From Chthoniobacteraceae bacterium (GTDB taxonomy: Bacteria > Verrucomicrobiota > Verrucomicrobiia > Chthoniobacterales > Chthoniobacteraceae): 64,000 nt of DNA. Both the position numbers and the translations under genes were made by a program. Shown in pieces: positions 52,706-62,229 of this stretch (its first letter is position 1; each line of letters opens with the position of its first letter). The notes beneath the pieces are model-generated. The model did no database searches. It had not been told where the DNA came from and saw only the letters and a list, made by a program, of their open reading frames with translations. The stretch is from contig JAQGOL010000036.1 of assembly GCA_028293625.1 (NCBI GenBank), positions 1 to 64,000 on the forward strand, given 5' to 3'.

Positions 52706-54439
52706 ATGGCAACTAAAGCGGCAGTCGTTATAGGAGTGAATAAAACGGGCGGACTGCCCGTGCTTCGCGGTGCGGTCGCGGGAGCTATCAGCTTTGCCCA
52801 GTGGGCGGAAACGAATGGATTCGACGTCCAGCTTCTTACCGACGAAACCGGGCCCGTCACCATCGATGCGATCAGTACGGCCATCACAAAGCTCGTGGAG
52901 GCGCGCACTTACTCCCAGCTCATCGTCCATTTTTCCGGTCACGGGCTGCTCCGGGGCACCTTCGAGCTTTGGATGCTTTCAGGGGCTCCGGAGAAGTCCG
53001 GCGAGGCGGTCAACGTGCCACTTTCCATCGATTATGCGCGTAATGTCGGCATTCCGCACGTGATCTTTATTTCGGATGCCTGCCGCTCGCTGCCTACGAC
53101 GATTTTGCTGAACGCGGTGGCGGGAAACGCAATTTTTCCGGTTAAATCCCCCACCCCCCGGCCTCGCCCGCAGGTGGATGAGTTTTATGCCACGCTTCTG
53201 GGCGACTCTGCCTTTGAGGCACCTGCCGCAGACCGGGCAGCCGAAAACTATAAGGCTGTGTTCACCGACTGCCTGCTCAAGGGCCTTACCGATACCGGGG
53301 AAGACGCCACGGAGATTCGGCGCGAACCGAAACCGCTCTGTCATGTCATTTCCTCTTGGAAACTTAAAGACTACCTGGAGCGTACAGTTCCGGAAGCTGC
53401 GGCAGCCATTTCCAGCTCCATCGAGCAGGTCCCGGATATCCGGGTCGAATCGCGTCTGCCCAACTGCTTTGTGGATTTTCCACAAAGACCGGTTGTGGCA
53501 GGCTTTCGGGGGTGGGCTTCCGAGGAGAGCTCCCACGGCAGCGTGAGTAGGGAGAACCCTACCAATAGGAACCCTTTGTCCGATGACGATCAGCTGCAAA
53601 GGTTCTTTGCCGCGTTTGTGGGCCGGCCCAAGATCATTGCGGGGCTGGTGTTGGTTAGCGAGGCCAATAACCGGTGGAGTTTTGAAACCGGCGTGGGCTT
53701 TACCGTAGTCGGTGCCAAAGTAACCAAAGCAGCCGCCACCGGCTTGACCGTGGACGTGTTTGAGGAAAATGGCGCCGCCCAGATCCGTGTGCATCCATTA
53801 CCGAATTTACAGCGAGGTGCCTCCATTTTTATTCAGTTTGATTCCGGGAACTGCTCGATACTGGCCATCCTCCCAGAATTTATCGGGACGGTGGTGGTCG
53901 AGAAAGGACGGGTCATTAGCGTCACCTATGTGCCTTCGGGGAATTCCGCGCGCTACCCCGGCTATGCGGAACACCAGGAGGCGATCAAACTGCGTCATGC
54001 CGTAATCGCCACGGCGGCCCGCTTCGGAGCCTTCCGCATTGAACCCGGGATGGCCGCGCGTTCAGCCAATTATTTACGCGCCCTCAAAGCATTCGACCCC
54101 ACGCTGTGCCTCTACGCTGCCTATGCGTTCGCGCAGATTGGGGCACGCGAAGAGATTGTTTCCGTCTACGAATATATGGCACTCGAACTCGAACCCATCC
54201 TGTTCGATGTCGCCCTGCTGGCCGGCAGATTATCCTCGGAAAGCCCAGACCGGCACCGGCTCGCCCCCTTCTGTCCGATGCTGAATCAGGGCTGGGCGCT
54301 GTTGGGGCCGGCTGAAGAATTTCTTCCGCCGAGCGTGCGCGCCGCGCGCCCGTCCCTGCTTCCTGGTCTGTGGACCACCTTCGGTCCCGAGGGTGCGGAT
54401 CCATTGCTCGAAGCTCTCTCCCAACACTCACTCCCATGA
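52706..54439 (+). CDS. Caspase-like (peptidase C14) protein, 577 aa
   Basis: The N-terminal about 250 residues form a caspase-like fold: strand AAVVIGVNKTG, the catalytic His in IVHFSGHGLL near 74 and the catalytic Cys in FISDACRS near 121. The remaining residues (about 285-577) are a beta-rich region and a helical C-terminus with no motif I recognise. The ATG at 52706 is chosen because it begins exactly at the first strand of the fold; an upstream in-frame ATG adds 15 residues. The stop overlaps the start of the hydrolase gene (ATGA), so the two are coupled. Caspase-like proteases in such clusters usually act as effectors of abortive responses. Confidence 0.83.
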   Translation: MATKAAVVIGVNKTGGLPVLRGAVAGAISFAQWAETNGFDVQLLTDETGPVTIDAISTAITKLVEARTYSQLIVHFSGHGLLRGTFELWMLSGAPEKSGEAVNVPLSIDYARNVGIPHVIFISDACRSLPTTILLNAVAGNAIFPVKSPTPRPRPQVDEFYATLLGDSAFEAPAADRAAENYKAVFTDCLLKGLTDTGEDATEIRREPKPLCHVISSWKLKDYLERTVPEAAAAISSSIEQVPDIRVESRLPNCFVDFPQRPVVAGFRGWASEESSHGSVSRENPTNRNPLSDDDQLQRFFAAFVGRPKIIAGLVLVSEANNRWSFETGVGFTVVGAKVTKAAATGLTVDVFEENGAAQIRVHPLPNLQRGASIFIQFDSGNCSILAILPEFIGTVVVEKGRVISVTYVPSGNSARYPGYAEHQEAIKLRHAVIATAARFGAFRIEPGMAARSANYLRALKAFDPTLCLYAAYAFAQIGAREEIVSVYEYMALELEPILFDVALLAGRLSSESPDRHRLAPFCPMLNQGWALLGPAEEFLPPSVRAARPSLLPGLWTTFGPEGADPLLEALSQHSLP

Positions 54440-55305
54440 AGCTTCTCTATATCCACGGCCGCTCGCAGGAAGGCAAAGATCCCGTTAAACTTCAGGAAGA
54501 ATGGGAAGCCGCTTTTGGAAAGGGGCTGCGCAATGCCGGCCTTGAACGTCCGCAGATTGTCGAAGTGGCCTTCCCGTTTTACGGGGACAAACTGGATGAG
54601 CTTGTCAGAGAACTCGCTCAACCTCTCATGGCCGAAGTCGCTGCCAGGGGCGGCACCGGCGCCACCACAAAGGAAATGGAATTCCGGTATGAGTTCTATA
54701 GTGAACTCGCAGCCGGCGCCGGCATTTCCGATGCCCAAATTCAGGCTCAGCTCGGCCCGGAACCTGTGGAAAGAGGGCCGCTGAATTGGCGGTGGGTGCA
54801 TGCCCTTCTTAAAGGCCTCGACCGCACCCCGTTTGGCTCCAACGCGGTCGATAAATTTACTCACGATGTCTATGTCTATCTCACCAAATCGGCGGTGAGC
54901 CGCGCCATCGATAAGATCGTAGCCGATAAACTCACTGCCGGCCGTTGGGTCGTGGTGGCTCATTCCCTGGGAACGATTGTCGCTTATAACGTGTTACGCG
55001 CCATCAAACCCGAGCAGAACATTGAGGTTGTCCAACTGGTTACCGTGGGTTCGCCCTTGGGTGTCCGCGCGGTTCGGGAGCGGCTGGAAAGTCCGCTTTC
55101 AATGCCAGGCTGCACGAAAAGCTGGTACAACGCCTACGACAAGAACGATGTGGTGTCGCTCTACCCGCTCGACGCCCATAATTTCAACATAACGCCGCCG
55201 ATTGAAAACAACGGCATCATCGACAACACGACGGACAATCAGCACGGCATATCAGGCTATCTCGACGACGCTAACGTCGCCCGTAAGATTGCCCAGGCAT
55301 TTTAG
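54436..55305 (+). CDS. Alpha/beta-hydrolase (lipase/esterase-like), 289 aa
   Basis: The protein starts LLYIHGRSQEGKD, the oxyanion strand-turn of alpha/beta hydrolases. The nucleophile elbow is VVVAHSLGTIVAYN near 173-186 (GxSxG type, here A-H-S-L-G). A likely acid and the final His lie near the C-terminus (DKNDVVSLYPLDAHNF, DNQHGISGYL). No signal peptide is present, so it acts inside the cell. Coupling with the caspase-like gene suggests a protease-activated or co-acting lipase or esterase. Other hydrolase substrates cannot be excluded. Confidence 0.82.
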   Translation: MKLLYIHGRSQEGKDPVKLQEEWEAAFGKGLRNAGLERPQIVEVAFPFYGDKLDELVRELAQPLMAEVAARGGTGATTKEMEFRYEFYSELAAGAGISDAQIQAQLGPEPVERGPLNWRWVHALLKGLDRTPFGSNAVDKFTHDVYVYLTKSAVSRAIDKIVADKLTAGRWVVVAHSLGTIVAYNVLRAIKPEQNIEVVQLVTVGSPLGVRAVRERLESPLSMPGCTKSWYNAYDKNDVVSLYPLDAHNFNITPPIENNGIIDNTTDNQHGISGYLDDANVARKIAQAF

Positions 55306-55470
55306 ATGGTGCGCGCCCCGGCGGAATTGAACGTGAATTGATTGTGGCTGACAACGTTTTAGCAGCCTGATCACGGGATTCAGCCGACGTCGAAGAGTGG
55401 AGTTTTACGCCAATGGGGCCGTTCCGTGAGACGCATCGCCGTAAGTTATCCGTTTTTCCCTCCCTGTTGA
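55306..55470. other. Non-coding gap after the hydrolase gene
   Basis: No gene or terminator with a clear T-run is seen. It leads into the duplicated 64-bp segment and the remnant at 55475-55570. Confidence 0.4.
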
Positions 55471-55534
55471 ACGCTCAGCCGGAGGTGCTATTCTCTGCTT
55501 CGATTATTTGCGCCATCAAGTCGTCTCCAAGCGC
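55471..55534 (-). repeat. 64-bp duplicated segment, copy 2
   Basis: Identical to 48691-48754 except for one base (G to T at about 55494). It encodes the C-terminal residues of the CHAT protein in the minus sense, with one Ala to Glu change. Confidence 0.9.
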
Positions 55535-55570
55535 AACGGCCGTGCGCCTTTCCTCGAAGGCTTTGAGTGG
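55475..55570 (-). pseudogene. C-terminal remnant of a second CHAT/TPR-type gene
   Basis: The minus-strand frame is open for 31 codons after a TAG and ends KAFEERRTAVALGDDLMAQI and IEAENSTSG, then stop. The tail from ALGDDL onward equals the CHAT protein end, but the preceding residues differ. It therefore looks like the tail of a related gene whose body has been lost, or a recombination scar. It has no start codon. The stretch from 55571 to 55744 shows no gene. Confidence 0.55.
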
Positions 55571-55744
55571 CTAAATCGCCGGCTCGAACGGCCTTCTGCG
55601 ATCACGGCAAGCTGACTCCCGCTCAGATGGAAACCCCGGATTGGCCGGCAGTCCCGACTACGGGACGCTGAGTAATTGGACCCGGGCACGCCCCAGGACC
55701 GACCATCGACTTGCCTCATTCTGTGAGACGAGCCAGCGGATTGC

Positions 55745-56362
55745 TCAACGCGCTTGAGGGTCCCGATGCGTGAAATCGACATGGTCAACTTCATGCGGTG
55801 CAATGGCCTGATTGATTGCCGCGCGAAAATGCGTAAATGTCCGGCGCTTTGATTCCTCCTCGGCGAGTTGACTCCAGCTACCCCAGGGCGGCGTGAGCGA
55901 AGCGTCGGAATAAACAAGGAGGCGCCGCGCTTTGTCTCCCGTAAAGGCTAGGGGCCGCGTGGCGACTGCGATTTTCGCTCCAACGATCTCCACCCAGCGG
56001 TCGGAAAGGAGCGCCATTCCTTCTTGAATTTGCATTGATGAAGGAGCGCTTTTCCGATCGAAATCCCACCGTTGATACATCGGTCCGCCCATGGGTCCGA
56101 CCGATCCGGTTGTCGGCTTACTGCTAAAATAGAAGTCCTTGTCGGGAACTCCTTCCGCCAAGTGTCCGCACCCGTTGTTGTGCGCCCAAGCTAGCGTCGC
56201 CTTCCAGCGTTCTCGTTTACTCGCATCGTTGCTGGAAGTCCATCCAGCGAGGATCAGCGGCGTGGGCGGAGTGGTCGGCGTGCAGGGCTGGAACCGGGCA
56301 TAGTCGCTCAATGTTTTGAATACCTCCTGCCAAAGCATCGGGTTTGGGCATATGCGTTCCAT
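55745..56362 (-). CDS. Hypothetical protein, 205 aa
   Basis: I do not recognise it. It is soluble, with many aromatic and proline residues (QPCTPTTPPTPLILAGWTSS, DRWVEIVGAKIAVATRP) and no membrane segment or signal peptide. It lies alone between the CHAT-related remnant and the BREX genes, on the BREX strand but 224 bases beyond the end of brxL. The size and the loss of gene order around it make it a candidate passenger gene of the rearranged segment. Confidence 0.5.
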   Translation of the reverse strand: MERICPNPMLWQEVFKTLSDYARFQPCTPTTPPTPLILAGWTSSNDASKRERWKATLAWAHNNGCGHLAEGVPDKDFYFSSKPTTGSVGPMGGPMYQRWDFDRKSAPSSMQIQEGMALLSDRWVEIVGAKIAVATRPLAFTGDKARRLLVYSDASLTPPWGSWSQLAEEESKRRTFTHFRAAINQAIAPHEVDHVDFTHRDPQAR

Positions 56363-56586
56363 GATCAGAGCGTTGGAAATCTAACTTACTATCAAAGACG
56401 AGCCTTAAGCCAAAGCGTTTCCCCGCGCATCGGCTCGCGGCATTTGACGAGAACTATAGCGTAATAATATAGCCACTTTCATTGCACTGTAGTCGGCCGG
56501 GGCCTGACCCGAAAACCGGCTTAACAAGGGGTCCATCCTAACGGCCAACCCGTTAACCAGTTGGCTTTCAACAAAGCCGCTCAGCC

Positions 56587-58686
56587 TTACTTGGACGTCC
56601 GGAAAATATTGACGTTCGTTTCCAGGCAGGGGCGGAGATCCAAGTTACTTGCGCCGATTTGGAGCCAGGAGTCAGGACATTGGTATATGTCCAAGCCTCG
56701 ACCAATCTGGATGTGCCAGCCGGTGTCGGTACGCAACTCCCGCTCGTGGAGTTTCTGATCAAAGCGGTAGACCAGCTCCACCCCCACATCGGCCAAACTT
56801 TCCTTCAACTCATCGAGTTTCTTGGAGGTTTCTTCACGTTGGAGTTCCTGCTCGAAACCGGTCACAAGTTCGATGCTTTTTATCGTACCCGTCTGCACAA
56901 CCAATTCACAGATTTGAAGGAAGTTACGCACCTGATGTTCACGACGTATATATGGGTCCTCAACAACTAGTTTCTTCGCGCCAACCAAGTAGGCGCCGAA
57001 AATGGATTGGTATGAAAAGCCGACGGCACTGTAGCGAATTGTGAAGCGCTGCTCAGTAAGGGGCGGAGCGGAATCAGAACTGAATAAATTTGACGGCACA
57101 ATTGTCCGGTCAGCCGGTAATGAGGACGAAGCAGCGGTATTAGCAGAAACTGCTTTGAGCGGTGTGGAATGAGCGGGCAGAACGACCGCAGACTCTTGCG
57201 TACATCTCACGCTTCGCGGGTTCAAAGTGGCGTCTATGCCCTTTGATTCGGGGCAATGGACCTCCACTCGTTCGCCTGCGTTGTTGAGGTAGGAAAGATG
57301 AATTTCAGCGAATTCATCATCACTTTTGCGCTTGTTGAGCTGCTCCTTTACCCGTCGGCGGCCCTCAATGGCGTAGGCGAGGTATTCCTCCAGCTCACCA
57401 TCGCTACACTCACCATCGGGATGGAACAGTTTGATGAAAGCGGAGACCGTCTTATACACTGCGGTCTCATCTCGTCCCTGGAACCCGGGCCCGAGCCGAA
57501 CTCGCTTCTTCACGGCCGTGACGTGGTTCTTGTGCTTGAAGAGATGATGGAACGCCTCGGCCAAATAATCGGTGATGAAGCCGTACTCGTCAGTAAGCAG
57601 GTTGTCCGCGTTGGATGGGATTTCCCAGCCGGGCACAAAGGTGTGCATCCGGTGGATGACCGCGAGATCGAATTCGGGCGGCAGCGGCTTGAAAAGGTCG
57701 TGCTTTGAGGAGCGCACGACTTCGGCGATCGAGTCATCGATATTCCCGATAAAGACCAAGCTAGCGGGAACAATCACCTCGATGCCGAGGTTGAATCGCC
57801 CATTTGCCATGTAATCCTTGAGGATCTGTATAGTCCCAGGATCTTTGACCCGAATGCCGGCGACTTCGTCGAACGCGATGGTATCCCAGTAGCCGATGAT
57901 TCCGGTCTGCCGACGCATCTTGTTGTAAAAGAGCGTAGCAGTGGTGGTCTGGCCGCCGCTGATGAGCGTTGAGTAGGGCGTGAACTCAGCAAAGGTGTAG
58001 GACTTGCCGGTGCCCCTGGGGCCGAGCTCCACGAAATTGTAATTCGGCTCCACCACCGGTGCCAGGCGCGCAAAGTAGTGCATCTTTTGGCGCTCAGTGA
58101 GCTTATCAGCTTCAAGACCAATAGAGCGCAGGAGCAGCGTCTTCCACTCTTCGAGCGTGAATGCACTCCGCCCCTCCACGAATTGGTTGAAGTCAAACCG
58201 CGAGACCTGGATTGGGCGCAGTTCCTCAATGTGGAAGGTGTAATCGTCGTCCTCGATTGGGTTGTAGCCCACCACGACCTCACACCAGAGCCCACCCTCA
58301 AGCAACCGCTTGTTCTCGCGGTAATGCCGCTCGTTGATCGCGATCCGCTTACTGCCAAAGTTCTCCATCTCCGCCCAGTGGCGTTTCTCTTTCTCGTGAT
58401 GGGTGACCCGGATTTTATCAATGAACTTATGGCTGCCCTTCTGCTGCACCATCGATTGCGCCGCGTTGGACTCATTTGGCCGCACGAAATTACCTTGAAG
58501 GGTTTCATTCACGGCAATCATTCCCGACTCGATTTCATCCACGTCGTCCGTTGCGCAGTAACGCGCGAGCAGGAACTCCAAGACGAAGGTAGGAGCGTTG
58601 GTCCCCTTTTTAACGCGTTGAACGAGGTCTTTGCGCACCACGCGCCCGGGGAAAATCTTGTTCAGTTTTTCGCTGAGTGAATTCAT
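56587..58686 (-). CDS. brxL: BrxL, BREX AAA+ ATPase with C-terminal MIT_C-like domain, 699 aa
   Basis: The N-terminal half carries a BrxL-specific region (LARYCATDDVDEIESGMIAV, NEHHYRENKRLLE-like segment) and a central AAA+ module: Walker A ELGPRGTGKSYTF near 225 and Walker B WDTIAFDEVAGI near 270. The C-terminus (from about 540) has GAKKLVVEDPYIRREHQ and YRFDQKLHERELRTDTGW, IGRGLDIYQ, a PLD-like MIT_C-type domain known in many BrxL proteins. BrxL is required for phage exclusion by BREX type I. It starts 9 bases after pglZ ends and is the last gene of the operon as seen here. Confidence 0.9.
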   Translation of the reverse strand: MNSLSEKLNKIFPGRVVRKDLVQRVKKGTNAPTFVLEFLLARYCATDDVDEIESGMIAVNETLQGNFVRPNESNAAQSMVQQKGSHKFIDKIRVTHHEKEKRHWAEMENFGSKRIAINERHYRENKRLLEGGLWCEVVVGYNPIEDDDYTFHIEELRPIQVSRFDFNQFVEGRSAFTLEEWKTLLLRSIGLEADKLTERQKMHYFARLAPVVEPNYNFVELGPRGTGKSYTFAEFTPYSTLISGGQTTTATLFYNKMRRQTGIIGYWDTIAFDEVAGIRVKDPGTIQILKDYMANGRFNLGIEVIVPASLVFIGNIDDSIAEVVRSSKHDLFKPLPPEFDLAVIHRMHTFVPGWEIPSNADNLLTDEYGFITDYLAEAFHHLFKHKNHVTAVKKRVRLGPGFQGRDETAVYKTVSAFIKLFHPDGECSDGELEEYLAYAIEGRRRVKEQLNKRKSDDEFAEIHLSYLNNAGERVEVHCPESKGIDATLNPRSVRCTQESAVVLPAHSTPLKAVSANTAASSSLPADRTIVPSNLFSSDSAPPLTEQRFTIRYSAVGFSYQSIFGAYLVGAKKLVVEDPYIRREHQVRNFLQICELVVQTGTIKSIELVTGFEQELQREETSKKLDELKESLADVGVELVYRFDQKLHERELRTDTGWHIQIGRGLDIYQCPDSWLQIGASNLDLRPCLETNVNIFRTSK

Positions 58687-58695
58687 GGGAGATTT

Positions 58696-61224
58696 CTAGT
58701 GGTGAAATTCGGTAACCAGTTTAACGGAAGCGTACTTCCAGCCGGTGATCGCATCCTTGGCTTCGATGGTGAGGTCGCCAGTAAAGTCTTCCTGGACACG
58801 AACAGGAATTTTGACCGCCTTGCCCCGCTCCAGGCAGATCTCACCGGTAGTGGGATCTACAAGTGCGCTTGCAGCAGGGGATGCCACGACCACACCCTTT
58901 TTATCGAATCCCTGGAGAAGTAGGCGAACGCTGGAGGGCCCAAAGAAATCCGCTGCGGGATAGGAGAGTTCCAAACTTGGAACTAGAGCCGTGATCGTGC
59001 CAGTAGCGGCTCCGCGGTAGGTCAGCGTCAGATGCGCTTTGTCGGCACCCTTCGACTGAATGGCCGGCTTCAACTCCACCTCGATGACCGGCAGCAAGTT
59101 TTCCTGCGGTGAAATTCCGCCGTGGAAGTAGGTCACGCCGGTCGTGTAAGTAGCAAGGCCCCTGGGTGTAGCGAAGGTGGGAAGCTCACTCCGGATACCC
59201 ACGGCTCGGGATTCCGCAAAGAAGCTGGAAGCATCCCCAGCGCCAGCCCCCAGCAGACAGCGATCCTTGGACATAGGCCACTGGCCACTCGGTTTGCTGA
59301 CTGCGTTACCCGCGCTACTGCTGGGCATCCAGCAAAAGCCATGATCGGTTGCGATCACGGCGTAATCAAACCCCTCGTCTGCGAGTCGGTTCACCGCAGT
59401 CTGGATTTTCCTCAGGATGTCCGGGAGAAGGCGTAAAAAATACGAGGGGTTATTTTCTCCAAGTGAGTCGATATCTGTGCTCTTGACCGCAAGAAACCGA
59501 ATGGTTTCCGGATTTGGCCCAAGCTTGCCGGCCGCCGCGTTTTCAAGGTCAATGACCCGACACCGGTCCACCCCGATATACTTGCAAAGCGCGTCGCCTC
59601 GAGCTTTCGCGTTGTCGAGCTGGACCCCAGCGACTACGGGCACCACTTTCCCCAGGCTTTCGATCACTTCAAAGCTCTTTGACGCTCCCGGTAAGAGCGC
59701 TGCCATTCCCACCACCGTCACTCCGGGCAATTGTCCGCACATGATGCGCGAGCTGGCCTTGTGTCGCACTGACAAAGCCGCTTCCAACGGCATCGCAAGG
59801 TCATGCCGCAGGGCGTCTATCCAGAAGTAAGCCACCCGCTTGCCCGCCTTCCAGAGCGGTTCCACGACATGCTCGAAAATATCCGTGGCCCGACCATACC
59901 CCTGCGCAGGCCAACCCTCGGATGTCACGGCATCCTGAAAATGCCGGGCCAGTTTGTCGGCAGCAGAGCTGTACGCATCGCGCGCCTTGTTGAGCACCGA
60001 TTTGAGTGGGCCTTCCACCGGCGCGATCTCCGCCGACACATGTTCCATCGAGCGGTGGAGTGTATCTATCTTCGTGAACATGCTGGCATAAACCTCGATC
60101 CAGTCGTCGAGTTTGCGCTTTTGAGCGAGCAAAGGCGTCACGTCGCCGACATTGATCAGGAGTCGCAGAGCCAGTTCGCCTAGGCGCCATTCGGCAGCGC
60201 GGGCGGCGTCGCGTTGCGTCCAGAAAGAGCTTTGCCGCTTGTTGGCGATCACCTTGGCGTCCTCAAATTTCCCGTCTTTCACCAAGCCGGAAAAGCGTCG
60301 CAGAAAACTGCGTTCCTCAAAAGAAAAGGTATCCAGTTCGCCAAAGTCCTCAATCCCGGCGCATGCGCTTTCCAAGCCCAATTCTTTGGAAATGCGCTCG
60401 GCGGCTTCCTCATAAGCTGCTTGGCTGCCCATGTTATCGCGGAGCGCATGACAAAGAGATTTAACAAAGGGCTGGTACGCTTTTACGGCGTGCGGGACGG
60501 TGCTGAGCCCAGCGGGAAGTGCAGCCGGTAAATCCGAGGCAAACTCCGAGAACAGCAGGTAACGCCAGAGCGTTGCCTGGAGATAATCAGCCTCGCCCTT
60601 TTGTCCGTCCAAGTGAAGGCCCAGAATTTTAGCCACGAGATCCTTGAAGTCTTTGATCCAGTGGGAGGAATTTCGAAGCTTTTTAAGGAGCAACTCGTCA
60701 GCACCCAGAAACTTGAGCATGATTTCGCGAGGCCCTTCGGCTTGGAGCAAAATCTGTAACACCACCGACTCTGCGCCCCCGCTGCGCAGCCCATTGATAA
60801 TGCCAAAGGAAGGAGCGTCACCGTCCGCAAATAGTTCTTCAATCTTTCCCGCCTGTTCCGGCAGGAACTGAAGGCAGAGGGCCCGATAACTGTCACCCGC
60901 GCCATCCGGGAATTTCAAACCGCTGAGCGCGAATGGCTGGAAGGGATCGGCGAGCAACTCATGATCTTCCAACGGCTGTTTTCGGGGGATGAATAAAACT
61001 AAGGCGCTCTTGCCGCTCTGATCCTCGCCTACCCGGTTGAGTTCCTCGAAAGCGCGCTCTCGGCTCTCCATGATGTCGGCTCCGCAATCGAGGACTACGG
61101 TCCCATCGCCGGCCAGTCCGGCCGTGACATCGGCGTATCGGCTGTCCGGATCATGAATTACCAAAATGCGGCTATTCTTCAGCCGCTGGCGGAAATGCGT
61201 TTCTAGGAATGCTTCAAATTTCAT
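58696..61224 (-). CDS. pglZ: PglZ, BREX alkaline-phosphatase-superfamily protein, 842 aa
   Basis: Begins MKFEAFLETHFRQRLKNSR and continues ILVIHDPDSRYADV, the usual PglZ N-terminus. An upstream frame extension to 61356 reads as non-coding. The phosphatase-like core has the metal-site segment YFWIDALRHDLAMPLE near 535 and VIATDHGFCWMP near 665. PglZ is the shared component of all BREX types; its biochemical role is still debated. It lies between the extra gene at 61372 and brxL, in the type I order. Length is typical. Confidence 0.92.
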   Translation of the reverse strand: MKFEAFLETHFRQRLKNSRILVIHDPDSRYADVTAGLAGDGTVVLDCGADIMESRERAFEELNRVGEDQSGKSALVLFIPRKQPLEDHELLADPFQPFALSGLKFPDGAGDSYRALCLQFLPEQAGKIEELFADGDAPSFGIINGLRSGGAESVVLQILLQAEGPREIMLKFLGADELLLKKLRNSSHWIKDFKDLVAKILGLHLDGQKGEADYLQATLWRYLLFSEFASDLPAALPAGLSTVPHAVKAYQPFVKSLCHALRDNMGSQAAYEEAAERISKELGLESACAGIEDFGELDTFSFEERSFLRRFSGLVKDGKFEDAKVIANKRQSSFWTQRDAARAAEWRLGELALRLLINVGDVTPLLAQKRKLDDWIEVYASMFTKIDTLHRSMEHVSAEIAPVEGPLKSVLNKARDAYSSAADKLARHFQDAVTSEGWPAQGYGRATDIFEHVVEPLWKAGKRVAYFWIDALRHDLAMPLEAALSVRHKASSRIMCGQLPGVTVVGMAALLPGASKSFEVIESLGKVVPVVAGVQLDNAKARGDALCKYIGVDRCRVIDLENAAAGKLGPNPETIRFLAVKSTDIDSLGENNPSYFLRLLPDILRKIQTAVNRLADEGFDYAVIATDHGFCWMPSSSAGNAVSKPSGQWPMSKDRCLLGAGAGDASSFFAESRAVGIRSELPTFATPRGLATYTTGVTYFHGGISPQENLLPVIEVELKPAIQSKGADKAHLTLTYRGAATGTITALVPSLELSYPAADFFGPSSVRLLLQGFDKKGVVVASPAASALVDPTTGEICLERGKAVKIPVRVQEDFTGDLTIEAKDAITGWKYASVKLVTEFHH

Positions 61225-61371
61225 GGGGCAAGATGTCTTGTGCGTTTGTGATCTCGCTTGGTTTTTCAGACGATTCACCCGATGCGACTGATCACCCCGA
61301 CCGTCGCCGAATTTCCGGTAGTCGGACCACATCGGTTCGGGATCACAGTTCGGCAAGTTTCCATCCGGGGA

Positions 61372-62145
61372 TTATGCCGTCCAGTCTGTCGCCTTGCCAA
61401 GCAGCAGCGTGATCGGTCGCTCGCACCGCTCACCGTTCCACTGGCCCGCGACAAACGGCAGGAAACCCGGAATTTCCCAGAGCGCGCCGTCGTGGGACAC
61501 AGCGCCTGGATGAGCGAGCACGAGGGCGTTGACGAATTCAGCGAACACTGCGCGGTTGGTCTCAATCTGCTTGGCGTTCATGACGCGCTCTACGCCATCA
61601 TTCTCGTCTTCGAATCGATGCGTGAGATTTTGGGGGATAAGTTCATGCACGACAAACACAGCCCAGTCTGCGCTTTCTTTTTCCGCATCCATCAAGGCTC
61701 CTGCGACACTGTAGAATAGCTGGTAATTCAAGGCCCCCACAGTTTGAGTCACTTCGCGCGATCCAAAGAGCAAACTGCCGAGATTCGCGATGCGCTCCGG
61801 CACCTTCGATCTCGGTTTTGTGGCTGCAAGCAACGCTTGAGCGACGCTTCGGCCCCTGGACCCAAATGGCTCATCGGCCTTCGCCTCGACATGGACGACG
61901 ACTCGGCTTCCATTTGACGAGCCTGTCAGGATCAAGTCGGCGTTTCGGGTTTTACCTAGGAAGTTGTTCAGTGGTACTTCTTTTTCTCCCCAGGCGGCCT
62001 CGATCACCATTGAAGCCGTCACGGGATGGGATTTGAGGAGACGTCTAAAATTGGGCGGGATGATGGGACCTCCTGCGGATGGGAACCAGCGCTTTGCCAG
62101 CTCCTTTGCGCTCTTTCCGTCACGCCAATGGTAAGCTTTTCCCAA
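61372..62145 (-). CDS. Extra BREX-locus protein, possible nuclease-like fold, 257 aa
   Basis: Not a core BREX gene. It contains TRNADLILTGSSNGSRVVVHVEAKADEP near residue 68-95, with D and E-x-K spacing that would suit a PD-(D/E)XK-like fold, then a helical region. It lies between pglX and pglZ. The first usable start is TTG at 62145. The frame stays open and coding-like upstream of it (EWSVEWGP) up to the pglX stop, in the same frame as pglX, with no ATG or GTG. Either an unusual start is used or expression depends on coupling to pglX. Confidence 0.65.
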   Translation of the reverse strand: MGKAYHWRDGKSAKELAKRWFPSAGGPIIPPNFRRLLKSHPVTASMVIEAAWGEKEVPLNNFLGKTRNADLILTGSSNGSRVVVHVEAKADEPFGSRGRSVAQALLAATKPRSKVPERIANLGSLLFGSREVTQTVGALNYQLFYSVAGALMDAEKESADWAVFVVHELIPQNLTHRFEDENDGVERVMNAKQIETNRAVFAEFVNALVLAHPGAVSHDGALWEIPGFLPFVAGQWNGERCERPITLLLGKATDWTA

Positions 62146-62229
62146 CGGTCCCCACTCTACGGACCATTCTGCGACTGATTCGACTTTAAAGGCGCATCGC
62201 CTGAGCGTGGGGTGGATTGATTTATGGAA

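Noticed and set aside
56363-56586. Possible regulatory or RNA feature in the gap before brxL
   Set aside because: No hairpin with a T-run, promoter pair or conserved RNA motif that I could defend.
57256-57708. 150-codon plus-strand frame inside brxL
   Set aside because: Antisense of a well-conserved BREX gene.
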